From Candidatus Omnitrophota bacterium (GTDB lineage Bacteria > Omnitrophota > Gorgyraeia > 2-01-FULL-45-10): a stretch of 15,779 bases of DNA. The stretch is from the NCBI GenBank assembly GCA_030695725.1, contig JAUYPN010000042.1, positions 1-15,779 of the forward strand, read 5' to 3'. Positions 6,688 through 13,556 of this stretch are shown piece after piece (the first letter of the stretch is position 1; each line of letters opens with the position of its first letter). The translations under genes and the position numbers were made by a program. Under the pieces are notes generated by a model. It ran no database searches and was not told the origin of the DNA. It saw nothing but the letters and a program-made list of their open reading frames with translations.

Positions 6688-8747
6688 TAATCCTCCGCTT
6701 CTTCTTTTTTCGTTAACTTTGCCTTATCGATTATGGCCTGGACCAGATTGGACGGCACTACCTCATAGTGGGAGAAATTCATGCTGTATGTGCCTCTCCC
6801 GCCCGTTATCGACTTCAGTTCATTGACATATTTATACATCTCCTCCAGCGGCATCTTGGCCTTTACCGTCTGAGATCCCTCGCCCGGCTCCATCCCCATG
6901 ATTCTGCCGCGCCTGGAATTCAGGCTGCCCGTTATATCGCCCATGACTTCGTCCGGCACTATCACGTCTACGTCCATTATGGGCTCCAAGATTACCGGCC
7001 TGGCTTTCAGCATTGACTCTTTGAATGCGTGGCGCGCGGCGGTTTGAAAAGCGATATCCTTCGAATCGACCGGATGGGTCTTACCGTCATAAACTATCGC
7101 CCTCACGTCCACCACCGGAAATCCGGCGAGGCTTCCCGATTCAAGCGCCGAGCGCACACCTTTCTCGCAGCTCACCACAAATTGCCTCGGTATCGCGCCG
7201 CCGACCACCTCATCGACGAACTGGAATCCCTCGCCGCGCTGAAGCGGCTCTATGCGCATCCAGACCTCGGCGAACTGCCCGGCTCCTCCGGTCTGTTTCT
7301 TGTGGCGGTATTGAGCGTCGCCCTTACCGAGTATCGTCTCTTTGTAGGCCACTTTCGGCGTGCCGAGCTCCACCTGCACGCCGTACCTCATTTTCATCCT
7401 GTTGATCATCATATTGATATGCATATCTCCCATTCCGGAGACTATCATCTCTTTGGTCTGCTCATCCCTGGTGACCTTGAACGTCGGGTCTTCGGCCATT
7501 ATCTTGTGAATGGCGTTCGATATCTTATCTTCGTCCGATCTCGTTTTCGGCTTGAGAGAGAAAGAGACCGCAGGCTCTGGGAACTTTATGTCGTCGAATT
7601 TTACCGTATTTTTATCGTCGGTTATGGAGTCGCCCGTCTGAGTTTCTTTAAGTTTTGCCACGCACGCGATGTCTCCCGCCTGCGCCGATTCCATAGAGAC
7701 TTGACTCTTACCCATCATGGTGAATATCTGGCCTATCTTCTCCCTGGCGCCCTTGTCCACATTATAAAAACCGCCGTTCGATTGCAATTTTCCGGAAAAT
7801 ACCCTGAAGATCGATATCTGGCCCAGGAACGGGTCCGACAAAGTCTTGAATACGAGCGCGGCAAACGGTTTGCCGGGATCGGTATCCAAAGATATTTTAT
7901 CGCCGCTTTCGGGCTTCGTCACTTCCGTCTTGGCCCTGTCAGCCGGCGACGGAAGATAATCCGCTATAAAATCGAGAAGCTCTCTGACGCCTATGTTGCG
8001 GGTAGCGGAACCGCAAAGTATCGGCGAAATATCCCCGGTATTCAACCCCTTCCTTAGCGCCTGAGCAAGTTCTTCGGCCGAAAGCTCTCCCTTGTCCAGA
8101 TACTTTTCCAGCAAAGCATCGTCGGTCTCCGCAACAGTCTCTGCCAGAGAATCCCCGAGCGCTCTGAAGTGGGACTTTTCCGCATCATCCAGGCCCTCGG
8201 CGCCTTTTTGGGTTATCACGTTCGCCACGGCCTTGAATGATGACTCTTTACCTATCGGATAATCCACAGGCACGCAATGTTTGCGGAATTTATTATTTAT
8301 GTCATCGAAACATTTATCATAATTAGAATGTTCTTTGTCGAGCATGTTTATGAAGAAGAAACACGGCACATTCTTCTCCTTCGCTAACCTGAACGCGCGC
8401 TCCGTGCCTATCTCTATGCCTCCGGTGGCATTCACCACCACCACGCAGGCATCGGCCGAACTGAATCCGCCTATCATCTCCCCCACAAAATCGGTGTAAC
8501 CGGGGATGTCGATCACATTTATCTTCTTTGACTTGTATGAAAAACTCACGAGCGACGTGCTGGAGGAGTGCTTCTTCTCCTTCTCGTCTTCGTTGTAATC
8601 GGATACGGTCGTGCCATCCAATATTCTGCCCATCTTAGCGATAGCGCCGGCGTTCAAGAGAAGCGCTTCTACTAAAGACGTCTTGCCGCACCCCGAGTGG
8701 CCCAATAGTATTACATTCCTGATATCTTTAGGCTGAAAAATCGCCAT
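6687..8747 (-). CDS. Elongation factor G-like translational GTPase (EF-G paralogue)
   Basis: The 686-residue product has the EF-G domain order and length. The G domain has P-loop GHSGCGKT (16-23), a switch I region ending in KKHSSSTSLVSF in place of the usual RGITI, and DIPGYTDF (80-87) where standard EF-G has DTPGH, so the catalytic His is Tyr84. The base-recognition motif is NMLD (134-137) instead of NKxD. Domain II starts near 293 (GKPFAALVFKTLSDPFLGQ), domain III near 395, and domain IV keeps HKKQTGGAGQFAEVW (482-496) and the tip residue His558 in DGKTHPVDS. Loss of the DTPGH histidine is typical of EF-G2-like paralogues, so this is probably not the main EF-G. It may act in ribosome recycling, rescue or a specialised translocation. 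GGAGGAG lies 4 nt before the ATG. It is the first gene of the operon. Confidence 0.9.
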   Translation of the reverse strand: MAIFQPKDIRNVILLGHSGCGKTSLVEALLLNAGAIAKMGRILDGTTVSDYNEDEKEKKHSSSTSLVSFSYKSKKINVIDIPGYTDFVGEMIGGFSSADACVVVVNATGGIEIGTERAFRLAKEKNVPCFFFINMLDKEHSNYDKCFDDINNKFRKHCVPVDYPIGKESSFKAVANVITQKGAEGLDDAEKSHFRALGDSLAETVAETDDALLEKYLDKGELSAEELAQALRKGLNTGDISPILCGSATRNIGVRELLDFIADYLPSPADRAKTEVTKPESGDKISLDTDPGKPFAALVFKTLSDPFLGQISIFRVFSGKLQSNGGFYNVDKGAREKIGQIFTMMGKSQVSMESAQAGDIACVAKLKETQTGDSITDDKNTVKFDDIKFPEPAVSFSLKPKTRSDEDKISNAIHKIMAEDPTFKVTRDEQTKEMIVSGMGDMHINMMINRMKMRYGVQVELGTPKVAYKETILGKGDAQYRHKKQTGGAGQFAEVWMRIEPLQRGEGFQFVDEVVGGAIPRQFVVSCEKGVRSALESGSLAGFPVVDVRAIVYDGKTHPVDSKDIAFQTAARHAFKESMLKARPVILEPIMDVDVIVPDEVMGDITGSLNSRRGRIMGMEPGEGSQTVKAKMPLEEMYKYVNELKSITGGRGTYSMNFSHYEVVPSNLVQAIIDKAKLTKKEEAED

Positions 8748-8751
8748 CTAT

Positions 8752-8758
8752 CTCCTCC
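8752..8758 (-). promoter_or_regulatory. Strong ribosome binding site of the EF-G paralogue
   Basis: GGAGGAG on the minus strand, 4 nt before the ATG at 8747. It is one of the best anti-SD matches in the window and supports this start. Confidence 0.8.
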
Positions 8759-8784
8759 GTTCAGACTTTCATGATGATTATACT

Positions 8785-8812
8785 ATTATATCGATGGGGC
8801 GGTATATGTCAA
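8785..8812 (-). promoter_or_regulatory. Consensus sigma70-type promoter for the EF-G2/yebC/ruvCAB/que operon
   Basis: On the minus strand a perfect TTGACA (8807-8812) and a perfect TATAAT (8785-8790) are separated by 16 bp. This leaves room for a transcript start near 8778 and a short leader before the RBS at 8752-8758. The site fills the only gap between ygiQ and the EF-G paralogue. I see no terminator after ygiQ, so read-through could add to its output. Confidence 0.85.
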
Positions 8813-8817
8813 GAAGA

Positions 8818-10590
8818 TTAGCCCAACAGGGCCTTCTTTAGACCCTCTTTATCGAGTATTTTAAGGGCTCTTAAAATATACTGCCTGTTTTGGGGGTTCT
8901 TGTACTGTATGAGAGCTCTCTGCATCATCCTTTCGTGAGGGTATTTCGCCACATAAAGCTTCTTTCCCGTAAAAGGGTCATGTTCCGTGTAATACATCGC
9001 GCCGGAGACCGTCATTGGTAAAGGAATAAAATCCTGGACCTGCTCCGGGTTTATATGTTTTTTGGCAAGATACAGCGCGAGCTGCAGGGCATCCTCCAAT
9101 TTCGCTCCCGGATGGCCCACTATAAAATAGTTCACAAGGAACTGTTTCTTGTTGAGGCGCCTGTTAACCCTTTCGAACCTGTCCGTAAACTTCTCATAGA
9201 CATTGAATCGCGGCTTATTCATCAGGTCCAGGACGTGGGGCGCAGAGTGTTCGGGCGCAACCTTAAGCTGTCCGCTGATATGATGCGCGCACAGTTCGTT
9301 CAGATATTCGTCCGAATAACTGTCCGTCAGAAGATCATATCTGACGCCCGAGCCGACGAAGATGTGCTTTACCTTCGGCATGGCCTTGAGCTTCTTCCAT
9401 AGATCCAGAGAGCTTTCGTAGCCGGTTTTGAAGTGCCTGCAGATCTCCGGCACGAGGCATCTCTTTTCGCGGCACGCGCCCCTCTCTTTCCATAAGTGAC
9501 ATTTGGCCATGTACATATTCGCCGTGGGGCCGCCTATGTCGGTGATAGTCCCCTTGAATTTTTTATCCTGCGATATTATCTTTATCTCTTCCAACATGGA
9601 TCCAACGCTGCGGCTCTGAATCATTCTACCCTGGTGCAGATAGAGCGAGCAAAAGCTGCATCCTCCGACGCATCCGCGGTGGGAAGTTACGGAGTTTCTT
9701 ACCATATCGAATCCCGGGACACCGCCGGCCTTGTCATACGATGGGTGCCAATCGCGTACAAAAGGAAGAGCATATATTTTATCAAGCTCTTCTGTGCCTA
9801 AAGCGAGCGCGGGAGGATATTGAACGACGAACCTGTCCCCGTGTTTCTGAACCACTGTCCTGCCGCGCACGGGGTCGGCCTCGGCATAGATCTCCCTAAA
9901 GGCCGTGTTGAATTTATCTTTGTCTTTGCTGATATCCTCGAAGGAGGGAATGGAGACGGGATCTTTAACCGCGTCGATATCTTTTCTGACCACCACAGCG
10001 CCTCTTACATTGTCGAGCGAATGTATATCCTCTCCGTTTTGAAGGCGCTGTGCTATCTCAAGCATCTGCCTTTCGCCCATACCGTAAACCAGCATATCGC
10101 ACTTTGCGTCCAAGAGCAGCGAGCGCCTGACTTTATCCGACCAGTAGTCATAATGGGCGAGCCTTCTCATGCTCGCTTCCATGCCGCCCAGGATTATGGG
10201 AACGCCTTTATAAGCCTGCTGTAATTTGTTGGCGTATATTATGCTCGCCCTGTCGGGCCTCAGGCGGGACCTGCCTCCTGGTGAATAGTCATCGATATTG
10301 CGGACCTTTTTGTTCGCGGTATAGTTGGCGACCATGGAATCGAGATTGCCCGCCGTGACGGCAAAAAAAAGCCTGGGCCTGCCAAGCACTTTGAAGTCGC
10401 CCGGATTCTGCCAATCCGGCTGAGCTATGACGCCTACCCTGAACGACGCATTCTCTAAAACTCTGCCTATAAGGGCGGCTCCATAGGAGGGATGATCCAC
10501 ATACGCGTCGCCCGTAACGAGTATAATATCGAGCTCGTCCCAGCCCCGCGCCGCCATCTCTCTTTTCGACATCGGAAGAAAATCGCTCAT
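8818..10590 (-). CDS. ygiQ: YgiQ-family radical SAM protein
   Basis: YgiQ (UPF0313) proteins are radical S-adenosylmethionine enzymes of unknown reaction. The 590-residue product has the N-terminal UPF0313 region (LPMSKREMAARGWDELDIILVTGDAYVDHPS, ILGGMEASMRRLAHYDYW), the cluster-binding CxxxCxxC at Cys307, 311 and 314 (SHRGCVGGCSFC), a TDIGGPTANMY segment and a second cysteine group (CHLWKERGACREKRCLVPEIC) that could hold an auxiliary cluster. The C-terminus has LKVAPEHSAPHVLDLMNKP and VNYFIVGHPG, with FIPLPMTVSGAMYYTEHDPFTG near the end. It starts 6 nt after the yjbQ stop, with an AGGAG-type RBS inside the end of yjbQ, so the two are co-transcribed. Family assignment is firm; the substrate is unknown. 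Confidence 0.94.
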   Translation of the reverse strand: MSDFLPMSKREMAARGWDELDIILVTGDAYVDHPSYGAALIGRVLENASFRVGVIAQPDWQNPGDFKVLGRPRLFFAVTAGNLDSMVANYTANKKVRNIDDYSPGGRSRLRPDRASIIYANKLQQAYKGVPIILGGMEASMRRLAHYDYWSDKVRRSLLLDAKCDMLVYGMGERQMLEIAQRLQNGEDIHSLDNVRGAVVVRKDIDAVKDPVSIPSFEDISKDKDKFNTAFREIYAEADPVRGRTVVQKHGDRFVVQYPPALALGTEELDKIYALPFVRDWHPSYDKAGGVPGFDMVRNSVTSHRGCVGGCSFCSLYLHQGRMIQSRSVGSMLEEIKIISQDKKFKGTITDIGGPTANMYMAKCHLWKERGACREKRCLVPEICRHFKTGYESSLDLWKKLKAMPKVKHIFVGSGVRYDLLTDSYSDEYLNELCAHHISGQLKVAPEHSAPHVLDLMNKPRFNVYEKFTDRFERVNRRLNKKQFLVNYFIVGHPGAKLEDALQLALYLAKKHINPEQVQDFIPLPMTVSGAMYYTEHDPFTGKKLYVAKYPHERMMQRALIQYKNPQNRQYILRALKILDKEGLKKALLG

Positions 10591-10596
10591 AATGGG

Positions 10597-11013
10597 CTAC
10601 TCTCCTATTACCTTTACGAGAACTCTCTTCTTCCTCTGCCCGTCGAACTCGCCGTAGAAGATCTGCTCCCACGGCCCGAAATCGAGCTTTCCGCCCGTTA
10701 TCGCGACGACGACTTCACGCCCCATTACCGTTCTTTTAAGATGCGCGTCACCGTTATCTTCGCCGGTAAGATTATGTTTATATTTATCCTTACCATACGG
10801 CGCCAATCTTTCGACCCACGCGAGAAAATCCTGATGCAGCCCGCTCTCGTTATCGTTTATGAATACGCTTGCCGTTATATGCATCGCGTTCACAAGGCAA
10901 AGCCCTTCTTTGACCTTACTATCCTCGAGCGCATCTTCCACCTGAGGCGTAATATTCACGATCTCATATCTATTCTTTGTATTGTACCACAAATATTTCG
11001 TATACGCTTTCAT
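10597..11013 (-). CDS. yjbQ: YjbQ/UPF0047 family protein
   Basis: UPF0047 (YjbQ) members are annotated as secondary thiamine-phosphate synthases because E. coli YjbQ can replace ThiE weakly; the true role is unsettled. The 138-residue product is of family length and has the metal-site motifs: NAMHITASVFINDNESGLHQDF (41-62), HNLTGEDNGDAHLKRTVMGREVVV and GKLDFGPWEQIFYGEFDGQRKKRVLV. A GGAGGG Shine-Dalgarno at 11020-11025 supports the ATG at 11013. The gene is followed by ygiQ after 6 nt. I see no thiamine genes or THI-box-like leader nearby, so the context does not support a dedicated thiamine role. Confidence 0.94.
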   Translation of the reverse strand: MKAYTKYLWYNTKNRYEIVNITPQVEDALEDSKVKEGLCLVNAMHITASVFINDNESGLHQDFLAWVERLAPYGKDKYKHNLTGEDNGDAHLKRTVMGREVVVAITGGKLDFGPWEQIFYGEFDGQRKKRVLVKVIGE

Positions 11014-11040
11014 TCTATTCCCTCCTGCTTAATTTTCCTC

Positions 11041-11074
11041 GTCATTGCGAGAAGCGAAGCTACGAAGCAATCTC
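11041..11074. repeat. REP-like imperfect palindrome (ATTGCGAG...GAAGCAAT type)
   Basis: The sequence starts GTCATTGCGAGAAGCG and ends ACGAAGCAATCTC, with ATTGC/GCAAT ends that can fold back around GAAGCGAAGC-type repeats. Repeats of this kind (ATTGCGAGGAGCGAAGCGACGAAGCAATC) are, from general knowledge, scattered between genes in many uncultured and cultured bacterial genomes. It sits between the exported-protein gene and yjbQ, directly beside another hairpin. Confidence 0.7.
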
Positions 11075-11115
11075 AAATTTTTACGGGTCCTGCCGTTCGG
11101 CCACCCTAAAAATTT
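11075..11115. repeat. Inverted repeat with nested hairpin
   Basis: The left arm AAATTTTTACGGG (11075-11087) pairs with CCCTAAAAATTT (11104-11115), with one bulged base. Between them GCCGTTCGGC (11092-11101) forms a small inner hairpin. Neither strand has a T-run directly after the GC stem, so a classical intrinsic terminator is not clear. The AAATTTTTAC motif recurs in the element at 11939-12143. Confidence 0.65.
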
Positions 11116-11159
11116 ATGCTTATCCCAGAGACGCTTTTGAAACGCATCGCAAAAAGTGC

Positions 11160-11903
11160 CTAACGGACATTTGAAGCGTGTTCTTCAACTATTTTTCCGG
11201 TCTCTTTAGAAATAATCACGTTCATATCGCTCTTCTTATCAATTCCATCATCTTGAAATGGCATCCCCACGAAAGTTACAGTATAAGAGTCCGGCGTCTC
11301 GGTAGCTTTGATATTTTCATAAATCTCCCCGGCAGAAATCGAAAGATGCTTTGCCAAATCAATAGCTCTTTCTCTAGTAAAGGGTCCTGATGCCTGCACA
11401 GCCAAAACCGAAGACCTGTGTTCCTCTACATCAGCTATTAACATCTTTACCCATCTTTTGTGCGCTTCTAAAATCTTTAAAGGCACATTATTATACCCCT
11501 TCATTTTTTGTCTTTTTTGCCATTGCTCATCATAGGCTGCTTCATCAATATCTTGAGTGAGCCATTCTTTCAAGACGTCCAGGATCAAACCTTCCAGAGG
11601 ACTTGCCGCCGGTACCTTGATTGCCCCTTTTGTCCTCGCTAAAGACGCATTAACATACAGACTTCCCATTGTTGGAGAACCCATTTTCCCATTCATGCAA
11701 AAAGTTAATTCTTCATTTTTAGACCCCGCCAGAGTAACAAATATAGTGCCCCCGTCCCTAAACATATCTGCATCGTATATTTCTATGGGCTTTTTGATAT
11801 CCTTGAGCTTCATGTAGAAGTCGTTCAAATCCTTGTCCTGGGAGGCATAGGAATTAAAAACTAATCCGATAGATAAAATGCATGTCAATAATATAATCCT
11901 CAT
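11160..11903 (-). CDS. Exported protein of unknown function with possible PepSY-like C-terminus
   Basis: I do not recognise this 247-residue protein. It begins with a Sec signal peptide (MRIILLTCILSIGLVFNSYAS, cleavage after about residue 21), so it should be periplasmic or secreted. The middle part has a beta-rich stretch (GGTIFVTLAGSKNEELTFCMNG) and a charged helical part (DEAAYDEQWQKRQKMKGYNN). The last 75 residues (FTRERAIDLAKHLSIS, then DSYTVTFVG, then VIISKETGKIVEE) have the helix-strand-strand pattern and final KETGKIV turn seen in PepSY domains; this is an inference from pattern. A GAAAGGATG Shine-Dalgarno precedes the ATG. It stands alone between two repeat regions, and its A+T-richer sequence differs from the operons on both sides, which may point to separate acquisition. 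Confidence 0.75.
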   Translation of the reverse strand: MRIILLTCILSIGLVFNSYASQDKDLNDFYMKLKDIKKPIEIYDADMFRDGGTIFVTLAGSKNEELTFCMNGKMGSPTMGSLYVNASLARTKGAIKVPAASPLEGLILDVLKEWLTQDIDEAAYDEQWQKRQKMKGYNNVPLKILEAHKRWVKMLIADVEEHRSSVLAVQASGPFTRERAIDLAKHLSISAGEIYENIKATETPDSYTVTFVGMPFQDDGIDKKSDMNVIISKETGKIVEEHASNVR

Positions 11904-11938
11904 AACACATCCTTTCTTAGGAAGCTTCTACTTATCGC

Positions 11939-12143
11939 AGGCGGACCCTGCGGGGTTCCGCCTGAAGCGGCGTTAATAAATTTTTACACATTATGGCGGT
12001 ATAGCAAAAAATTCAGACGACCAGTGAGGCTATATTACTTCATAGGCTAAATTTTTGTAAAAATTTGTTCGAGCCCCCATGCTTTCTTGCGAAAGCAAGA
12101 TATGGGGGCGCCCGCTGAAGGCGGTGCCCCGCAGGGTCCGCCT
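11939..12143. mobile_element. Possible MITE-like element with 17-bp perfect terminal inverted repeats
   Basis: AGGCGGACCCTGCGGGG at 11939-11955 is perfectly inverted at 12127-12143. Inside these, AAATTTTTACA (11978-11988) is inverted at 12056-12066. Between them the arms remain similar (CCGCCT-GAAGCGG on the left; CCGCCTTCAGCGG on the inverted right), so the arms are long imperfect inverted repeats of about 50 bp. The right arm holds an extra hairpin at 12076-12108. The core between the arms (11989-12055) has no open frame. The element fills nearly the whole gap between the two exported-protein genes. I see no target-site duplication and no transposase, so it could also be a stable structured spacer or bidirectional terminator. 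Confidence 0.6.
12076..12108. terminator. Strong hairpin downstream of the msr operon, possible terminator
   Basis: CCCCCAT and ATGGGGG bracket an inner GCTTTCTTGCGAAAGC segment that can itself fold. On the minus strand the stem is followed by CGAACAAATTTTTAC, a late and imperfect T-tract about 10 nt away. It is well placed to end transcripts of the operon that stops at 12147, but it lacks the usual immediate T-run. Confidence 0.45.
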
Positions 12144-12146
12144 ACC

Positions 12147-12674
12147 TCATGGGGCTATGATATCTGACTCGTCTTCTTTCCTGACAGTCGTATCGTAAAA
12201 AGCCGCGCTCTGTCCACCCAGCATCATATACATGTTCGCCTGCTCATACGGATCGAAATTCACATCGTCCCTGTATCGCCTGGCTATGAGCCTGCCGGAC
12301 TCGCTGTACATCTTCATCTCCATCGGCTTTCCTGTTTCATCGTACGCTACTTCATACAGCAGCATCGGGCCGCTATAGATCCAGCGTATCGCCGCCCATC
12401 CGTCTATGCCGGTCTTCAGCTTACCCCGGCCGTCGTAAAGCGCCTCTTCCACTCTCTTGCCGACCATGTTGAATCGCTCTATCTTTTCGATCGTCCCGTC
12501 GCCGCGGCAATAGACCTTCGCCTTAAGGTAGCCGTTGACGTCATAGACATCGCACTGCCTGACCTTACCGGTCTTCCAGTATTCTATCTTCTTCAGTCCC
12601 TTTACTTCGCCTTCCGCACAGACCTGTTGCGAGAGCAGGGTCAGGAAGAGGATAAAAAAACATGTACTTTTCAT
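12147..12674 (-). CDS. Exported protein of unknown function with MORN/YD-like strand repeats
   Basis: I do not recognise a named family for this 175-residue protein. A Sec signal peptide is clear (MKSTCFFILFLTLLSQQVCA, cleavage after about residue 20). The mature part contains repeated short strand-turn units of the form (Y/V)xxxGxLxxxxY: KIEYWKTGKVRQCDVYDVNGYLKAKVYCRGDG, then EEALYDGRGKLKTG, VAYDETGKPMEMKMYSESGRLIARRYRD. This resembles MORN_2/YwqK-type or YD-type beta repeats. The C-terminal 35 residues are acidic and probably unstructured. Its ATG overlaps the yajQ stop by 4 nt (ATGA), so it is translated from the same mRNA; it is the last gene before the inverted-repeat element. Function unknown. 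Confidence 0.8.
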   Translation of the reverse strand: MKSTCFFILFLTLLSQQVCAEGEVKGLKKIEYWKTGKVRQCDVYDVNGYLKAKVYCRGDGTIEKIERFNMVGKRVEEALYDGRGKLKTGIDGWAAIRWIYSGPMLLYEVAYDETGKPMEMKMYSESGRLIARRYRDDVNFDPYEQANMYMMLGGQSAAFYDTTVRKEDESDIIAP

Positions 12675-13171
12675 CTGTAATTACAGAAAGTGAGCGCCAA
12701 CGGAAAATCCGTCTTTCTAAGGTGAGCTATGACAGCCTGTAGATCGTCCTTCTTCGACGAGGAGACGCGTATCTTCTCGGCCTCTATCTGCGCCTGGACC
12801 TTTATATCCAGCCCCTTTATTATTTTGACGAGCTCTTTGGCCCTGTCATGGGGTATCCCGGCAGCCAAATCGGCAGTTTGCTGAAAACATCCGCCGAATA
12901 CATGCACGGGATCGCTGAACGTAAGAAGCTTCATCGATACGCCTCTCTTGGCGAGCTTGGCGGCAAGTATATCCTTAACGGAACGCAGTTTGAAGTCGTC
13001 ATCCCCCACCAGCAATATCTTCTTTTCCGTGCGGTTATAATCTATGGAAGATTTGCTGCCCTTAAAATCGAATCTCTGGGCAAGCTCCTTCTTCGCCTGA
13101 TTGACCGCGTTATCCACTTCCTGCAGGTCCGCCTCGGAAACTATATCGAATGAAAAATTTTCTTTTCCCAT
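12671..13171 (-). CDS. yajQ: YajQ family nucleotide-binding protein
   Basis: YajQ (UPF0234/DUF520) proteins are small cytoplasmic proteins of two ferredoxin-like folds that bind nucleotides or nucleic acid; a Xanthomonas member is a cyclic-di-GMP effector that interacts with a transcription factor. The 166-residue product is of family length and shows FSFDIVSEADLQEVDNAVNQAKKEL, RFDFKGSKSSI, LLVGDDDFKLRSVKDILAAKLAKRG, AKELVKIIKGLDIKVQAQIEAEKIRVSSSKKDDLQAVIAHLR and a C-terminal FPLALTFCNYR. A GGAGG Shine-Dalgarno sits before the ATG, which lies 2 nt after the stop of the preceding gene. Whether this copy binds cyclic-di-GMP cannot be told from the sequence. Confidence 0.95.
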   Translation of the reverse strand: MGKENFSFDIVSEADLQEVDNAVNQAKKELAQRFDFKGSKSSIDYNRTEKKILLVGDDDFKLRSVKDILAAKLAKRGVSMKLLTFSDPVHVFGGCFQQTADLAAGIPHDRAKELVKIIKGLDIKVQAQIEAEKIRVSSSKKDDLQAVIAHLRKTDFPLALTFCNYR

Positions 13172-13173
13172 TT

Positions 13174-13545
13174 TTAATCCTCCTCTAACTTCGCTTCATC
13201 CAGCGCCCCAGAGACGGCGAAAATAAGAGTCGCCCTTATACCTTTAAAGAATGAGGATTCCGCAGGCTTATATATCCAGTCTTCGCGTTTTCCGTCGAGA
13301 TCATCGACCACGACTATGGGTTTGCCGTACTTTGCAAGGACGGAGGCCTTATCCATGCCCTTCCTGACAGAGCCGGTCTCTATCGCTTTTTTTACTGCTT
13401 CAAAAGCCTTGGTCTCCTGGGCGTACTGTTTCTGAATCTCGGCCTGCGACCTGCCCAATTCTATTAACGTGCCTAATCCTTCCGCATAGCAATTAAGCGT
13501 GAATGACATTAAAATAATGCATACAACCGTTGTTATCTTTCGCAT
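13174..13545 (-). CDS. Small exported protein with SmpA/BamE-like domain
   Basis: I place the start at the ATG at 13545, giving 123 residues, because it begins a clean signal peptide (MRKITTVVCIILMSFTLNCYA). A TTG at 13560 would add five residues with no better RBS. The mature protein has a helical charged stretch (SQAEIQKQYAQETKAFEAVKKAIE), then RKGMDKASVLAKYGKPIVVVDDLDGKREDWIYKP and GIRATLIFAVSGALDEAK. The pattern G-M-x-K-x-x-V-x-x-x-Y-G-x-P, followed by a W-x-Y strand and a final hydrophobic strand, matches the SmpA/OmlA (BamE) fold. The Cys in LNCYA is not a convincing lipobox, so I do not call it a lipoprotein. It lies in the operon between the EF-Tu domain-2-like gene and yajQ. The fold is inferred. 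Confidence 0.75.
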   Translation of the reverse strand: MRKITTVVCIILMSFTLNCYAEGLGTLIELGRSQAEIQKQYAQETKAFEAVKKAIETGSVRKGMDKASVLAKYGKPIVVVDDLDGKREDWIYKPAESSFFKGIRATLIFAVSGALDEAKLEED

Positions 13546-13556
13546 GATTTTGCTTG

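Noticed and set aside
7029..8057. Plus-strand open frame of 342 codons
   Set aside because: It lies wholly antisense to the EF-G paralogue, has no family motifs, and is rich in Arg and His as expected for the reverse reading of a real gene.
10289..10672. Minus-strand open frame of 127 codons spanning the yjbQ-ygiQ junction
   Set aside because: It overlaps both real genes in another frame and is low-complexity in Arg; both overlapping genes have clear family motifs.
11014..11159. Possible promoter for yjbQ (TTTCAA with CATAAA)
   Set aside because: Both hexamers match the consensus poorly and the region is dominated by repeats; I could not tell it from chance.
11989..12055. Possible promoter or small gene inside the core of the inverted-repeat element
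   Set aside because: A CATAAT-like hexamer exists, but no acceptable -35 lies at the right distance, and no open frame is present.
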